A stretch of DNA of 64,000 nt from Tachypleus tridentatus. Taxonomy: Eukaryota > Arthropoda > Merostomata > Xiphosura > Limulidae. The stretch is from NCBI RefSeq assembly GCF_004210375.1, contig NC_134831.1:2790001-2854000 (forward strand). The letters run 5' to 3'. A program made the position numbers and the translations under genes. Below are positions 12,191 to 23,510 of this stretch, one piece after another (positions within the stretch are counted from its first letter, which is position 1; the number at the start of each line of letters is the position of its first letter). The notes beneath the pieces were generated by a model. The model saw nothing but the letters and a program-made list of their open reading frames with translations, was not told where the DNA came from and searched no databases.

Positions 12191-12463
12191 TTCGGCATGG
12201 CCAGGTGATTAGGACGTTCGACTCGCAATTTGAGGGTCTCGGGTTCGAATCCCCATCACACCAAACACGCTCGCCCTTTCAGCCGTGGGAACGTTATAAT
12301 GTGACGATCATTCCCACTATTCGTAAGTAAAAGAGTAGCTCAAAAGTTGGCGGTGGGTGGTGATGCCTAGCTGCCTTCCATCTAGTCTTACACTGCTAAA
12401 TTAGGAACGGCTAGCGCAGATAGTCCTCGTGTAGCTTTGAGCGAAATTAAAAAACAAAAAACA
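12191..12463 (+). mobile_element. Family A SINE, full length
   Basis: TTCGGCATGGCCAGGTG head, intact B box GGTTCGAATCC, complete body, tail GAGCGAAATTAAAAAAC. It is followed within 45 bp by a second copy in the same orientation. Confidence 0.92.
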
Positions 12464-12505
12464 TTTCAACTGAGTCTCACAATTCTGATTGTGCTCTTCT
12501 AAAAC

Positions 12506-12766
12506 GCCACGTGGGTTAAGGCGTTCAACTCATAATACTAGGGTCGCGGGTTCGAATCCCCGTTGCACTAAACATGCTCGCCATTTTAGCCGTGGGGGCG
12601 TTATAATGTGACGGTCAATCCCACTATTAGTTTGTAAGAGAGTAGCCCATGAGTTGGCGGTGGGTGGTGATGACTAGCTGCCTTCCCTCTAGTCTTACAC
12701 TACTAAATTAGGGACGGCTAGTGCAGATAGCCCTCTTATAGCCTTGTGCGAAATTAAAAAAAAAAC
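12506..12766 (+). mobile_element. Family A SINE, slightly 5'-shortened
   Basis: The head starts at GCCACGTGGGTTAAGG, lacking the first ~10 bases. B box GGTTCGAATCC is intact. A perfect 10-bp duplication CTTCTAAAAC sits at 12496-12505 and 12767-12776. Confidence 0.93.
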
Positions 12767-12776
12767 CTTCTAAAAC

Positions 12777-13273
12777 ATGGTTTTTCTACAAACTCATTGA
12801 AAAGTTTTTCATACTATTACAAACGTTAAGTTCATGTATAAATGTATATTTGTGTGGTTTAAATTATAGAATTAGTTTTTAAACCTTCCTCATAAAGTTT
12901 CTGAGTAAACTAGTTTTTAAAGAAATACATCTGACTGTCTTACCAAGTAAAGGGAGAATTGTGGAGAGATGCATTCTGCTATGGGAGATTGCGCATGCGT
13001 CAGCCTTTGTGTATGCGTGACCAAATGAAATGAATGACCAGAACTACAGAAGTTTCGTTAATAGAAAAGCAAGGTCAGAATAAGGGGAGATGGATGCTGA
13101 TCGCAGTTTGCCTCTCCCTTTATCACGCGCTGTTGCAGGGGGGGGGGATGCTGAAAAGGCAAGGTGCAATATTATACAGAAGAGCGTAAAAGATAATGGA
13201 AGATACCATTATGCGAATAAAGGTTAAAATCAAAATACGGGTCTTTTATCTTTACCCAGTAATTAAACCTCGT
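12777..13273. other. Unique sequence, no gene seen
   Basis: Contains a run of about nine G residues near 13139-13147 and otherwise ordinary sequence. Confidence 0.5.
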
Positions 13274-13396
13274 GTATGTGGGGGGTTTCTTATAGCAAAA
13301 CCCCATTGGGCTATCTGCTGAGTTAACCGAGGGGAATCGAAACCCTGATTTTAGCGTTGTAAATCTGAAGACTTGCCGCTGTAACAGAGGGGGACC
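13274..13396 (-). mobile_element. Family D SINE
   Basis: Reverse copy: TTATAGCAAAACCCCATTGG, GGGCTATCTGCTGAG, GAGGGGAATCGAAACCC (B box), GATTTTAGCGTTGTAAATC, and head-side GACTTGCCGCTGTAACAG. Confidence 0.8.
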
Positions 13397-13651
13397 TCAA
13401 ACCTCCTAGATTTAAGAGACATATTCTAGCGATTCAAGTGAAACAAGACTTGTTTAAAAAAAGTGTAAAATTAACTGTTTTAACTTACTATTGCAAAATC
13501 CCGAAGCAATAATGTTATTATTTTATGAAACAATCTTTGAAATCTAGACGAAACATCAACTTCTGAATTTACTAGAAACTGTTATAAAACTGATCGATTG
13601 TTTAAAATTAAGCACAAAGCCGCTTTCGAGCCCTGCGAGTCCACAGACATA

Positions 13652-14989
13652 CAGTCATGTGATATAGTTAGGACACCCTATGAAAGCCTGTGTATTTGTG
13701 TAACATTTTTTGATATATAGATATTTAATCTCAATTTCAACAATACTGAGAGATTATAGGAATATAACTAAACAATTAAAACTGAAGAAAAGACTTCTCA
13801 AGATCTTCTGTAAATGTAATTCTACAAAAATGCATATTCTAACTGAGGAAAAAGTTAGGACACCCTATCCCCTAATAGCTAGTGTTACCCCCTTTGGCTG
13901 AAATAACTGCAGTAAGGCGCTTCTTGTAGTCATCTACCAGTTTCTGACATCGGTCTGAAGAACGTTTGCCTCACTACTCAATGCAGAATTATTTCAGCTG
14001 TGAGATGTTTGAGGGGTTTCTTGCACGTACAGCCCGTTTCAAGTCACCCCACAGCATCTCAATGGGTTAAGATCTGGGCTTTGTCTCGGCCATTCTAGAA
14101 CTTTCCATTTCTTAGTTTTCAGCCAGTCCTTGGTGGATTTACTGGTATGTTTTGGGCCATTGTCGTGTTACAGGGTCCAGTTCCGCTTCAGCTTTAATTT
14201 TCTTACAGATGGTCTCATATGATCCTCAAGCATCCTCTGATACACAGTAGAATTCATGGTGGATTCTATGATTGTGAGCTGTCCAGGTCCTGCTGCAGCA
14301 AAGCAACCCCAAACCATGACACTTTCACCTCTATGCTTCACAATTGGTATGAGGTTCTTTTCCTGGAATGCTGTATTTGGTTTACACCAAACATGTCCTC
14401 TGTTCTGGTGCCCAAATAATTCAATTTTGGACTCATCTGTTCAAAAAACATTATTCCAGAAGTCCTGGTCTTTGTCTATATTCTCTCTGGCAAACTTCAG
14501 TTTGGTCTTGATGTTTCTCTGAGAGAGCAAAGGTTTCCTTCTTGCACACCTTCCATGCAAGTTACACTTGTGCATTCTCTTTCTGATTGTAGAGGCATGC
14601 ACTTTTACATCAACAGTAGCCAGAGCCTGCTGTAGGTCCCGTGATAACATGTTAGGGTATTTTGAGACCTCTTTTAGCATCTTGCGGTCTGCTCTCGGGG
14701 TGAACTTGCTTGGACGACCAGACCTGAGCATATTGACAGTTGTTTTGAAAGCCCTCCACTTGTTGACTATTTTCCGGACAGTAGAATGGATGATTTCAAA
14801 ATCTTTTGGGATCTTTATAAATATCTTACCACACTCATAAGCTGCTATAATTTTCTTTCTGAAAGCCTCAGACAGGTCTTTTGCTCTCACCATGGTGCTC
14901 ACTCTCACTTCAACAGTCAGGAGCACACCTAAAAATGTTACAAAAATACACATGCTTTCATAGGGTGTCCTAACGTTTTCACATGATTG
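13652..14989 (-). mobile_element. Tc1-like DNA transposon, 1338 bp
   Basis: Terminal inverted repeats of about 60 bp: the left end begins CAGTCATGTG and contains GTTAGGACACCCTATGAAAG, the right end complement begins CAATCATGTG and carries the same GTTAGGACACCC motif. TA duplications occur at 13650-13651 and 14990-14991. It contains one inactivated transposase gene on the minus strand. The repeats differ at several positions, so the copy is not recent. Confidence 0.93.
13872..14893 (-). pseudogene. Tc1-like transposase, broken (DD34E type)
   Basis: The frame starts with MVRAKDLSEAFRKKIIAAYE at 14893 and reads through the paired-like helix-turn-helix DNA-binding region with the linker motif SGRPSKFTPRA. 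It stops after FWNNVF at 14441, where a TGA replaces a codon just before the first catalytic aspartate (TDES). Further downstream the family motifs continue in pieces: [20 protein letters not shown] (second Asp, preceded by a TAA), and DLNP followed by a one-base loss before the catalytic Glu. Another TAA follows QLK. The end SAKGGNTSY then stop is at 13872. About 340 codons, the normal Tc1 length. Members cut and paste the element at TA; this one cannot encode an active enzyme. Confidence 0.93.
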
Positions 14990-15012
14990 TATCGCTGTAC
15001 CACTGGGGGACT

Positions 15013-15282
15013 GTTTGTTTGGTTTTTAATTTCTCGCAAAGGTACGTGAGGGCTATCTGCGGTAACCGTTCCTAATTTAACAGTGTAAGACTAAAGAGAA
15101 GGCAGCTAGTCATCACCACCCATCGCTAACTCTTGGGCTACTTTTTTATCAACGAATAGTGAGATTGACCGTCACATTATAACGGCCCCAAGGATGAAAG
15201 AGCGAGCATGTTTGGTGTGATGGGGATTCCAACCCGCGACCCTCAGAATACGAATCACCTTAACCACCTGGCTATGCTGGAC
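15013..15282 (-). mobile_element. Family A SINE, full length
   Basis: Reverse copy ending at GGCTATGCTGGACA. The 13-14-bp flanks ACCACTGGGGGAC (about 14999-15012) and ACCACTGGAGGAAC (about 15283-15296) are its target duplication, taken from the head of the family C SINE next to it. Confidence 0.9.
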
Positions 15283-15649
15283 AACCACTGGAGGAACCCG
15301 TTGTAAAAGGGTCTAATATAAAATCATTATGTGTTTTATATATATATATTCGACTGAATGTTGTTTTAAGGTGTTTCAGAACATCAACTATGAAGTGTTT
15401 AGTAAAGTGCTGAAAATTGCAGAATTGTTCATTGTTACAAGAAATGACAACTAACAGATTCACGTAAAATTCACGTACGCCAATGAAAATGTGTTCGTAA
15501 TATATCGAAATTAATAATCGATTCATAACCACAATAAATTATATATTTATATATACATATACATATACAATTTAAAAGGTCGTTTTAAAGTTTATATTCT
15601 GCTTAGCAATTTACTCATAAACTGAATGTGTGTCGCAGGCAAATTGTTT
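15283..15649. other. AT-rich sequence with short TA/CA runs
   Basis: TA-rich microsatellite patches near 15336-15350 and 15540-15570. No gene seen. Confidence 0.5.
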
Positions 15650-15885
15650 GTTTGTTTTGAATTTCGCGCAAAGCTTCTCGAGAACTATCTACGCCTCCCT
15701 AATTTTGAACTGATAGATTAGATAGTAGGTAGCTAGAAAACACCACCCACCGCTACTCTTTTACTAATGAATAGTGGAATTTATGAACTCATTATAACGT
15801 CTTTACGGCTGAAAGGGCGAGCATGTTCTTGGACGGGATTCGAATCCGCGAGAAATTTAATCATCCACCAGGTCATGCTTGGTCC
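15650..15885 (-). mobile_element. Family A SINE, decayed
   Basis: AATTTCGCGCAAAGC tail, CACCACCCACCGC core, and a GGGATTCGAATCC B box are visible. Two internal deletions shorten it. A small fragment with GGCTATCTGCGGTAGCC (15903-15975) is a second, separate A tail. Confidence 0.8.
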
Positions 15886-15975
15886 TCATTCGAATAGTAA
15901 TTTTAGGCTATCTGCGGTAGCCATCCCTAATTTTGAAGAGACGACCGACATTCAATAATATTCACCACCAACTCT

Positions 15976-16228
15976 TTCGCTGCTCTGATTAAATAGCGTA
16001 ATTTGACTATTAATTACTTTTACAACCTAACCGTGGCTTAAAATTTTGGAGCGCATTCATTCATCAAGGGGACGCGAGCCATGGAGCCTCCGATTCATAT
16101 TTCAGCACGCTAACTACTATAATCTATTTATTTCAGCCACGTTAATTTACGAGACGCACAAGTTTTCTGAAATATAAAGAATGCTGTAAATAAAACAAAC
16201 ATAATATGTTAATGTGTTTGGATGGACT
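15976..16228. other. Unique sequence, no gene seen
   Basis: No supported feature. Confidence 0.45.
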
Positions 16229-16239
16229 GTTTGGTTTGT

Positions 16240-16517
16240 GTGTTTGTTTGTTTTGAATTTCGCACAAAGCTACTCGAGGGCTATCTGTGCTAGCCGTCCC
16301 TAATTTAGCAGTGTAAGACTAGAGGGAAGGCAGCTAGTCATCACCACCCACCGCCAACTCTTGGGCTACTCTTTTACCAACGAATAGCGGGATTGACCGT
16401 AACATTATAACGCCCCCACGGCTGAAAGGGCGGCCATGTTTGGCGTGACGGGGATGCGAACCCGCTACCCTCAGATTACGAGTCGCACGCCTTCACACGC
16501 TTGGCCATGCCGAGCCC
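16240..16517 (-). mobile_element. Subfamily B SINE, full length
   Basis: Head complement shows the B diagnostic bases (GGGATGCGAACCCGC B box, TTCACACGCTTGGCCATGCC). A perfect 11-bp duplication GTTTGGTTTGT flanks it at 16229-16239 and 16518-16528. Confidence 0.94.
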
Positions 16518-16984
16518 GTTTGGTTTGTCCACTGCATCTTTAGATTTGTTGTTTGTTTGTTGTTGAGCTCTTTTAACGTGGTTGTGAATCTATTCGCTCT
16601 TCAAAAGATTATAAAGGATACTCACCCCCACCTCTTCAGTGTCGCTGTGAGATTTGGGAAATGGTTCCCATGACGTAAGAACCAAAATAAATTATTCGTT
16701 TAATAAAAAAAAATTCCGACTTCAAAAGAATGCTCTGTACATTAATTCGACAGTTTTTACATAGTTTTGAGTCTTTATATTTTTATATAAACATTTTGTT
16801 ATAGTTCCGCCCTCTACCAAGAAAAAACAAAAACGCCATCGTTATCTCCTGTGTTCACGTGCCGTAAAATAATCCTGATTTTGGAATATTGTTATATTTA
16901 AGTAGTCATAAAAGTAATATGAAGTAGCTTATCAACCCGGATTTAAGTAACGTTTTTAACGGATTTTGACTTCATCCAAATAGG

Positions 16985-17194
16985 TTTGTTTGTTTGTTTG
17001 TTTTTGAATTTCGCACAAAGCTACTCGAGGGCTATCTGTGCTAGCCGTCCCTAATTTAGCAATGTAAGACTAGAGGGAAGGCAGCTAGTCATCATCACCC
17101 ACCGCCAACTCTTGAGCTACTCTTTTACCAACGAATAGTGGGATTGACCGTCACATTATAACGCCCCCACGGCTGAAAGGGCGAACATGTTTGG
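16985..17194 (-). mobile_element. Family A SINE, 5'-truncated with TSD
   Basis: Body and CAAA-type tail are clean, but the copy stops at AACATGTTTGG, leaving out the whole tRNA-like head. A 13-bp duplication TCATCCAAATAGG at 16972-16984 and 17195-17207 shows the truncation happened at insertion, as expected for target-primed reverse transcription. Confidence 0.93.
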
Positions 17195-17207
17195 TCATCC
17201 AAATAGG

Positions 17208-18429
17208 ATGCTATCTTTCTGTAAAATAATTTATTTTTTCTTCACTCAGGTTTCTGCTATTGTTTCAAAACAAACTCAGATGTAATAACTTTGGAAATTT
17301 TGTATGTTTAAAAATGTCACATGTCTCACCAATTTCTACTTTTTTATGCCAGTAACAAATAACTTGTAGTTCTTCTTCATACAATACCCAAAAACACCTA
17401 TCGAACTATATATGAAATACGCTAATAGTTTGGAAAACGTATTGATCCGAATTGAACTATAATAATTCTAACAATATGAGAAATGTATTGACGCAAATTG
17501 AACTGAAATAATTCTATGAATGTGGGAAAGAAATTGAACTAATTATTAGTTAAATAAGTACAATAATAGACACTTGACTATATTTAAAAATCACTTACTA
17601 AATTAGAATATAAATAGATAGATAACAATACAAAATTACGAACCTCACAAAAGAAATAGTTTGGCCCATTTATCGCATTTAATAAAGAAAATGTAAGTCT
17701 TAACATAAAAGCACACGTAGGTAGGCCCTCTGTTATAATTCGTGCAGGTGTTATCTGATGGACTTTTCTGTGTCCGTAGGATGAAGTAATAGGCTCTGCT
17801 CTCTAAGTCGTCGTAGATCAAAAGTTAACCACTGTCATCAGCAGGGTGAAAACCAACCCGTGACCCCAAGGTCGACAGCCTGGTGAATAGGTTGAATTCC
17901 TTACGTCGTGTTGTTGATAATGAATTAAACGAGTATATATTTTTTATTTTGTACATTAATATTATGGATCTTTAAACCATCTATTACGCTTACATTTGAG
18001 CTCCCAGAAAAGGTGTCTCATAACCATTCTTAAGTTATTAATTGATAAAACCTCTCGTGGAATCTCACAATCGTTATGTTTCTAGAATAATGACCTGTTC
18101 AAGTGTAATTCTCCTGAAATATCGAATTGTTATCAGTCAAGGAAATCTGAAGAAATAGATGAATTCTCAGAACAGCTTTAAGGTTTCACGCTTAGATATT
18201 AACTTTTGAAAATTAGGTATTTACGAACTGGTTTTCGAAGCAAACGATATTCTTTATAGTTAGTTTTATAGATTTCTGAAAACTGAGTTTTCCAAATACA
18301 ATTAAATCGGGTCTATGTGTTCCTGTACATTGTCAATAAGTCTGACAACACAGACTGGTTATATTTTGTTCACAACTAATGTTTCTGTACTTTACACTTA
18401 CCATCTGATTTAATCATTCGCTTATTGGT
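17208..18429. other. AT-rich sequence, no gene seen
   Basis: About 1.2 kb with no open frame or repeat I can support. Confidence 0.5.
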
Positions 18430-18533
18430 TTCAGCGCAAAGCCACACAATAGACAACCTTTGCTGTGTCCGCCGCGTGAAATCGAACCCCAACTTTTAGC
18501 GATGTAAACTTATCGCTTACCTACTGGAACAGG
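18430..18533 (-). mobile_element. Family C SINE, diverged
   Basis: GCGCAAAGCCACACAATAG, GAAATCGAACCCC and TTTTAGCGATGTAAAC are family C/D landmarks in reverse order. Confidence 0.65.
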
Positions 18534-18997
18534 GTTGTTTAACAAACGACTTCCAAGTAAAATATTTTGCTACAGTTGTTTGATATTCTAAACCAAATCA
18601 TTCTCTTTTTCAAACCATTGATATAAGTTTTATATGCAATAAAAATAAATACAATTTAAAGAAAAATGATTAAAGGTTTGATTTGTACCTAGAATACACC
18701 TGAGCCGTCTTTAGTTTTGAGCTATTGCCAATTGCAAGGAATCCAGTTAGCGCACCCTCCGCCACAATGGCTTTGAATCAAATAGCGATAACGACTCTCG
18801 GTTATACAATGAATCTGTATCTGGAAGTGCGAAGTGTGTTCAATGGCATTAATCCAAAACTTCAAGATCTGCAGTGTACCATGACAACATCAAAGTCATG
18901 CCCAACCCTTCTATAAAGACGATGGTCGTCACACAACTTCTAGTCGTAGATAAATTAATCTTCTTCTGAAGAAATGCATCTGTGACGTCTTGAAATA
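18534..18997. other. Unique sequence, no gene asserted
   Basis: A 63-codon plus-strand frame (18725-18916) contains ATMALNQIAITTLGYTMN but matches no family I know. Confidence 0.35.
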
Positions 18998-19045
18998 GCT
19001 GACTAGCTTAGATAGCCCTCGTTTAGTATTGCGCGAAGTTCAACC
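18998..19045 (+). mobile_element. Family A SINE tail fragment
   Basis: CTAGCTTAGATAGCCCTCG followed by TTGCGCGAAGTTC corresponds to the last ~45 bases of family A. Confidence 0.6.
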
Positions 19046-19164
19046 AATCTTATCAGTCAAAGGGTCGCCAGCATCAGCTTAGTAACATTGAAATATCTCG
19101 TCAGTCTATCGATAAAAAAAAAGTCCTAAGTTGTTTCTCTGCTATGTTTACGTATTATTCGAGT

Positions 19165-19443
19165 GGCGTCCGGCATAACCAAATGGATTTAAGGCGTTCG
19201 ACTCGTAATCTGAGGGTCGCGGGTTCGAATCCCCGTCACACTAAACATACTCGCCCTTTCAACCGTGGAGGCGTTATAAGTGACGGTCAATTCCACTATT
19301 CGTTGGTAAAAGAGTAGCCCAAGAGTTGGCGGTGGGTGGTGATGACTAGCTGCCTTCCTTCTAGTCTTACACTGCTAAATAAGGACGGCTAGCGCAGATA
19401 GCCCTCGAGTAGCTTTGTGCGAAATTCAAAAAACAAAACAAAC
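19165..19443 (+). mobile_element. Family A SINE, full length
   Basis: Head CGTCCGGCATAACCAAATGG, B box GGTTCGAATCC and tail GTGCGAAATTC are present. Perfect 11-bp duplication ATTATTCGAGT at 19154-19164 and 19444-19454. Confidence 0.95.
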
Positions 19444-19454
19444 ATTATTCGAGT

Positions 19455-20351
19455 AATTCAACTGGTGGAGATGTAAGAGGGAATACAATGAAACATTGTA
19501 TACATAAAATAGACTTCTTTATGACTGTTTAATAGTCTACAAACACTAGATGTCGTTTCAAACAAACCAAAATTTTAGCAATTCATCATCGAATCGAATG
19601 AATTACTAATATAATACGTTTATATACCTACTTCTTGTATTTCGTGAAGAAATCATGTGAAATTAAAATAAAATGTGCATTTCCATACAGTGTATGTGAA
19701 TTAGAAAGCGAAACATTGAAGATTTAAATAGCACATGTTTTAAATATTCCATTACTTTTTATTTTCCACGCATATTGTAATTGTAATATTTGCTGGCGGG
19801 GAGGTTAATGCTACGAATCGTAACCGGAATTTCAACATAAACGGCATTTTGTGTGCACGTAGACTAACTGTTTAGGTCAGAAACACCTAAAACCCAGATG
19901 TAACCGAACATAATTATAAACTACTAACCAGATATTTATAAACTACTAACCACAACGCAAGCAACCTGCTAACACAAGAACTTTGTTCAGCATTTTGAAC
20001 CCAATAATGGACTTGACTGTCGCATTTCTAACGTTAAAATAGCAGAGATAGTTCAGGGATATCATGTCTCGAGTTTTGGACCTGGTTCTTCAAGTCGACT
20101 CTTTTATCATTGGACCACGCCTGGCCAATATGCTTTAGAAAAATATTAAATATCAACTGTCTTTTAAAGTCTACTTGAAAAAGAACACAAACAAACTAGG
20201 ATAGTTAACCTGTTACAATAAGAATGACCGGGGAATAATTTTGGATTTAGTTTACCAAACAGTCTTTTATGGTAGGCCTAAGATTTGTAGAAAAGAACAT
20301 TTAATGAGTCATTTTGCGATTTTTTAAACTCCTGACTCTAGTCACTTTCTT
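19455..20351. other. AT-rich sequence, no gene seen
   Basis: No feature supported. Confidence 0.5.
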
Positions 20352-20470
20352 CGTTTTATACAGAAAACTTACACAATGGGCTATCAGCTCTGCGTCAGCC
20401 ACAGGGATAGAATTCCGAATTATAGCGTTACAGGCACTCAAGCTGAACGCTGGGCCACTTTGGGACTGCT
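20352..20470 (-). mobile_element. Family C SINE, diverged
   Basis: ACACAATGGGCTATCAGCTC, GAATTATAGCGTTACAGGC and GCTGGGCCACTTTGGGA follow reverse family C order. The chance frame at 20314-20586 runs across it. Confidence 0.65.
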
Positions 20471-20739
20471 TTTACAGTTCATCTAGGTATATAGGTTCTC
20501 GAAGAGTGGAGAGCGTGTTTTCTGGCGACGGGGGGTCGAATCTGAACACTCTGGACACACTAAGTCGTTGGGCATACCCAATCTGATTAGTCGTCTATAG
20601 TCACAACGAATGTATATACATGATAGATTTCTTGGAAATATTTAGGAAAACGAAAGGTACTTGATCCCACTCGAGCACTTGCTCATATGACTCATATATA
20701 TTGACAAACCATGATCCCTATGTAATGAATATGATACTG

Positions 20740-20775
20740 TATATATATATATACGCATATGTGTGTGTGTGTGGT
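20740..20775. repeat. Microsatellite (TA)n / (TG)n
   Basis: A TA run followed by a short GC-containing break and a TG run. Confidence 0.9.
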
Positions 20776-21065
20776 GTGTAGATATATTATGGATTGCATG
20801 GGAATCTCGAGAATCGTTTCGTGCACGTTCAGCTGATAGCGCGTGACACAAAGTCAACTCTCCCCCATTGGGTTCTGCAGGCGTTAGTGGTTAGCCTCGT
20901 CATATCACATTCTGTATGAAACACGTTGATTGTCGGTAGTATGTTTCAGCTACGTGAAGGTATTACAGAACGTTTGTAGTGGCACCTTCAGGAGGGAATT
21001 TTTACAGCAAATGGTGTCATGTGTAGAAAAGAGTGGTACGTGACAAATAATAATTCCAGTAAACT

Positions 21066-21290
21066 AACAATACATCCCTTAACAATACATCCCTTAACAA
21101 TACATCCCTTAACAATACATTCCTTAACAATACATCCCTTAACAATACATTCCTTAACAATACATCCCTTAACAATACATCTATTAACAATACATTCCTT
21201 AACAATACATCCATTAACAATACATTCCTTAACAATGCATTCCTTAACAATACATTCCTTAACAATACATCCATTAACAATACATTCCTA
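21066..21290. repeat. Minisatellite, 15-bp unit, about 15 copies
   Basis: Tandem AACAATACATYCCTT units, varying at one or two bases. Because 15 is a multiple of three, both strands stay open and show fake repetitive peptides (TIHPL on plus, LLRNV/LLRDV on minus). I treat these as artefacts. Confidence 0.96.
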
Positions 21291-21340
21291 CCATTGAATC
21301 ACAAACATGATTCTTCATCCTTCATATAATTTTGACAACT

Positions 21341-21560
21341 TGACAACCAGGGCGTGACTGAGTAGTTAGTGTGCCCAGAGAGTGCGCCCCAGAGTTTGTT
21401 TCGATTTACTTTTCCGCATTTTCAGGGCATAGACGCCCCATAAGAGTGAGTGTTAAATCCCACTATTCATTCGCTCAGACAGGAGTTACCCAAAAGATGG
21501 CGGTAGGTGTTGGTGATTAGCTACTTTCCATCTAGTCGATCAGTTCAAAATTAGATATGG
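21341..21560 (+). mobile_element. Family E (old A-like) SINE
   Basis: GGGCGTGACTGAGTAGTTAG head, AGACGCCCCATAAGAGTGAG, ATCCCACTATTCATTCG, AGATGGCGGTAGGTG and GGTGATTAGCTACTTTCC follow the A body with a ~75% look. Confidence 0.65.
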
Positions 21561-21687
21561 ATATAAGAAAGTAAATCGTGTGTCGTTTTACGGGAAAAAT
21601 AATGATTACACAAAAATGTAAGTTGATAACTGACTTTCCACCTGATTTTACGATTACCTCAGCAATTGCTATACTTTTCTTCTGACC

Positions 21688-21803
21688 TCCCAGAAGCACA
21701 ACGGTATGTCTTGTGGACTTACTACGCCATAAATTAGGTTTCGATACCCGTGGTGGGAAGAGCACAGATAGATCATTATATAGCTTTGGCTTAACTACAA
21801 GTA
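21688..21803 (+). mobile_element. Family C SINE
   Basis: CAGAAGCACAACGGTATGTC head, GGTTTCGATACCCGTGGTGG B box, tail TAGCTTTGGCTTAACTAC. Confidence 0.82.
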
Positions 21804-21884
21804 AACTTTCCTTCTGACTAAAAAAAGTACAGAATATTACCATAATCTATTTTATATGAGCGTACTGTAGGTGTTGTTCTCTTC

Positions 21885-21945
21885 CTTTTAGCTAGTCTGT
21901 TGAAAATTAGGGATGGCTAGCCATTGTGTAGTTTTATGCGAATAT
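21885..21945 (+). mobile_element. SINE tail fragment (A/E)
   Basis: AGCTAGTCTGTTGAAAATTAG and GGGATGGCTAGCC then GTAGTTTTATGCGAA: a decayed A-type tail. Confidence 0.5.
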
Positions 21946-22054
21946 CCTAAACAAATGTCACTAACATTTGGAGTTCCTATGTTTTATTCATCGTTAAAAA
22001 AAAAAGTCTTAACAATCATTACCTCCTGTATACTAGAAGATATGTCAACATTAT

Positions 22055-22172
22055 CTGTTGGCGGTGGGTGGTGATGACTACCTGCTTTCATTTAGTGTTA
22101 CACTGCTAAATTAGGGACGGCTAGCGCAGATAGCTCTCCTGTAGCTTTGCGCAAAATGCCAAACAAACAAAC
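22055..22172 (+). mobile_element. Family A SINE, 5'-truncated
   Basis: Only the 3' ~115 bp remain, from TTGGCGGTGGGTGGTGATG to TTTGCGCAAAATGCC plus a clean AAAC repeat tail. Confidence 0.88.
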
Positions 22173-23228
22173 AAAAAATCATTCACTCCGTATATTTGTG
22201 AAGTGACAATGGATAAACACAAGATTTGTAAAAGTATATTAACGGCAAGAATGAATAGTTTAATCTATTAAAAATCTTTAAATGTACTATGAAATATTCA
22301 TTACAATATACATTTCGGATTAACTTATATTTAAGAAAAGATTTACTGAATTTCATGTGCAACATTTATGACCACAAAATCATCGCATCCTCCCTTAAAC
22401 CTAAACACGCATTCGTTTTGCATTTCAGATAAGATATTTAGGGGTTAATTTCAACAAACGTCAACTTCCAGTCACTAGTAAGTGTATTTTATCAACATTA
22501 TTTTTGCTTTTCCTTACGAAGCACGAACTCATAAAAGGAAAGTTTTGTACCGGAACTGGTTCTTCTGGACATAAAATGATTTTGTAATTCTCTCGGGTAC
22601 TGACAACCGAAACGCAGTGTGCTCTAGTTCATTCATTCTCAGACATTTTTCAGTAAAACGGATTACTAGAACTAATAAGATCATTGTTATCTACAAACAC
22701 CAAAACCTTTCTGACGGGAACGTGTACAGTTCTTCATAAACACAAAACGTTACGTGTTTCTGTGTTCCCGATAAAGTTCTGGATATAATTTCAGTAAGGC
22801 TCAAATAATTCTCTTTGTTTCTCTTTTTAAGATCGTCGCTTTTCTAAACCTAACTAATATGTACAGTCAGCTTTATACGACTCTGGGTCTAGCGATTTTA
22901 GTTTGCAAGCACGCTGACTGCCGCCTTATAATATATAAATCCACATTTTGATGCCAACTGCAACGTGAACTTTTATCTTTAACCCAAATTTATGTTATGA
23001 CCAAAGTGAAAAGTTTTCAAAATAGGTATATATATATATATTTCTTTCTCTTTTTTTGCCGATTTCAAAGGATTATATAATTTTCTCTTCGAGAAACAAA
23101 ATGCATTATTTTCTTCTATACTGGTTATGGAATAAAACAATATTATTATTTTGCTTTAATTTTCAAATATTTATCGTTTCACGAAGGGCAGCAAAATTAT
23201 AGTGTTTTACGTAAACCAGAATATTCGT
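22173..23228. other. AT-rich sequence, no gene seen
   Basis: Contains a short TA run near 23026-23042. No coding signal. Confidence 0.5.
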
Positions 23229-23240
23229 GAAGTGTCAAGA

Positions 23241-23510
23241 TTTTGTTTGAATTTCGCGCAAAGCTACACGAGAGCTATCTCCGCTAGCCGTCTCTAATTT
23301 AGCAGCGTAAGACTAGAGGAAAGGCAGCTACTTATCACCACTCACCGTCAGCTCTTGGACTATTCTTTTACCAACGACTTAGTGGGATTGACCGTAATAT
23401 TAGAACGCTCCCCTGGCTGATAGGGCGGACTTGTTTGGTGTGACGGGGATGCGAGCCTGCGACCTTTAAATTACGAGTCAAGTGCTTTAACCACCTGGCC
23501 ACGCCGGGCC
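23241..23510 (-). mobile_element. Family A SINE, full length
   Basis: Reverse copy ending CCACCTGGCCACGCCGGGCC. 12-bp duplication GAAGTGTCAAGA / GAAGTATCAAGA at 23229-23240 and 23511-23522. Confidence 0.93.

Larger units (their letters stand above)
13608..15012 (-). mobile_element. Family C SINE split by a Tc1 element
   Basis: The tail-side part lies at 13608-13651 (TTAAGCACAAAGCCGC ... GAGTCCACAGACATA) and the head part resumes at 14990-15012 (TATCGCTGTACCACTGGGGGA). The Tc1 element between them is bordered by TA on both sides. Joining the two parts restores the family C order CAGACATA-CGCTGTACCACT. The middle of this copy (the AGATAGCCC-B-box stretch) was also deleted. Confidence 0.82.

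Noticed and set aside
10624..12330. Several 60-80-codon frames in 10.6-12.3 kb
   Set aside because: Overlapping frames on both strands, some across degenerate repeats or SINE; length is within chance expectation.
14219..14840. Plus-strand frames inside the 13.6 kb Tc1 element
   Set aside because: They are antisense shadows of the transposase gene, whose motifs read on the minus strand.
21017..21297. Repetitive proteins on both strands
   Set aside because: They come from the codon-length 15-bp minisatellite; no start context or flanking exon supports them.
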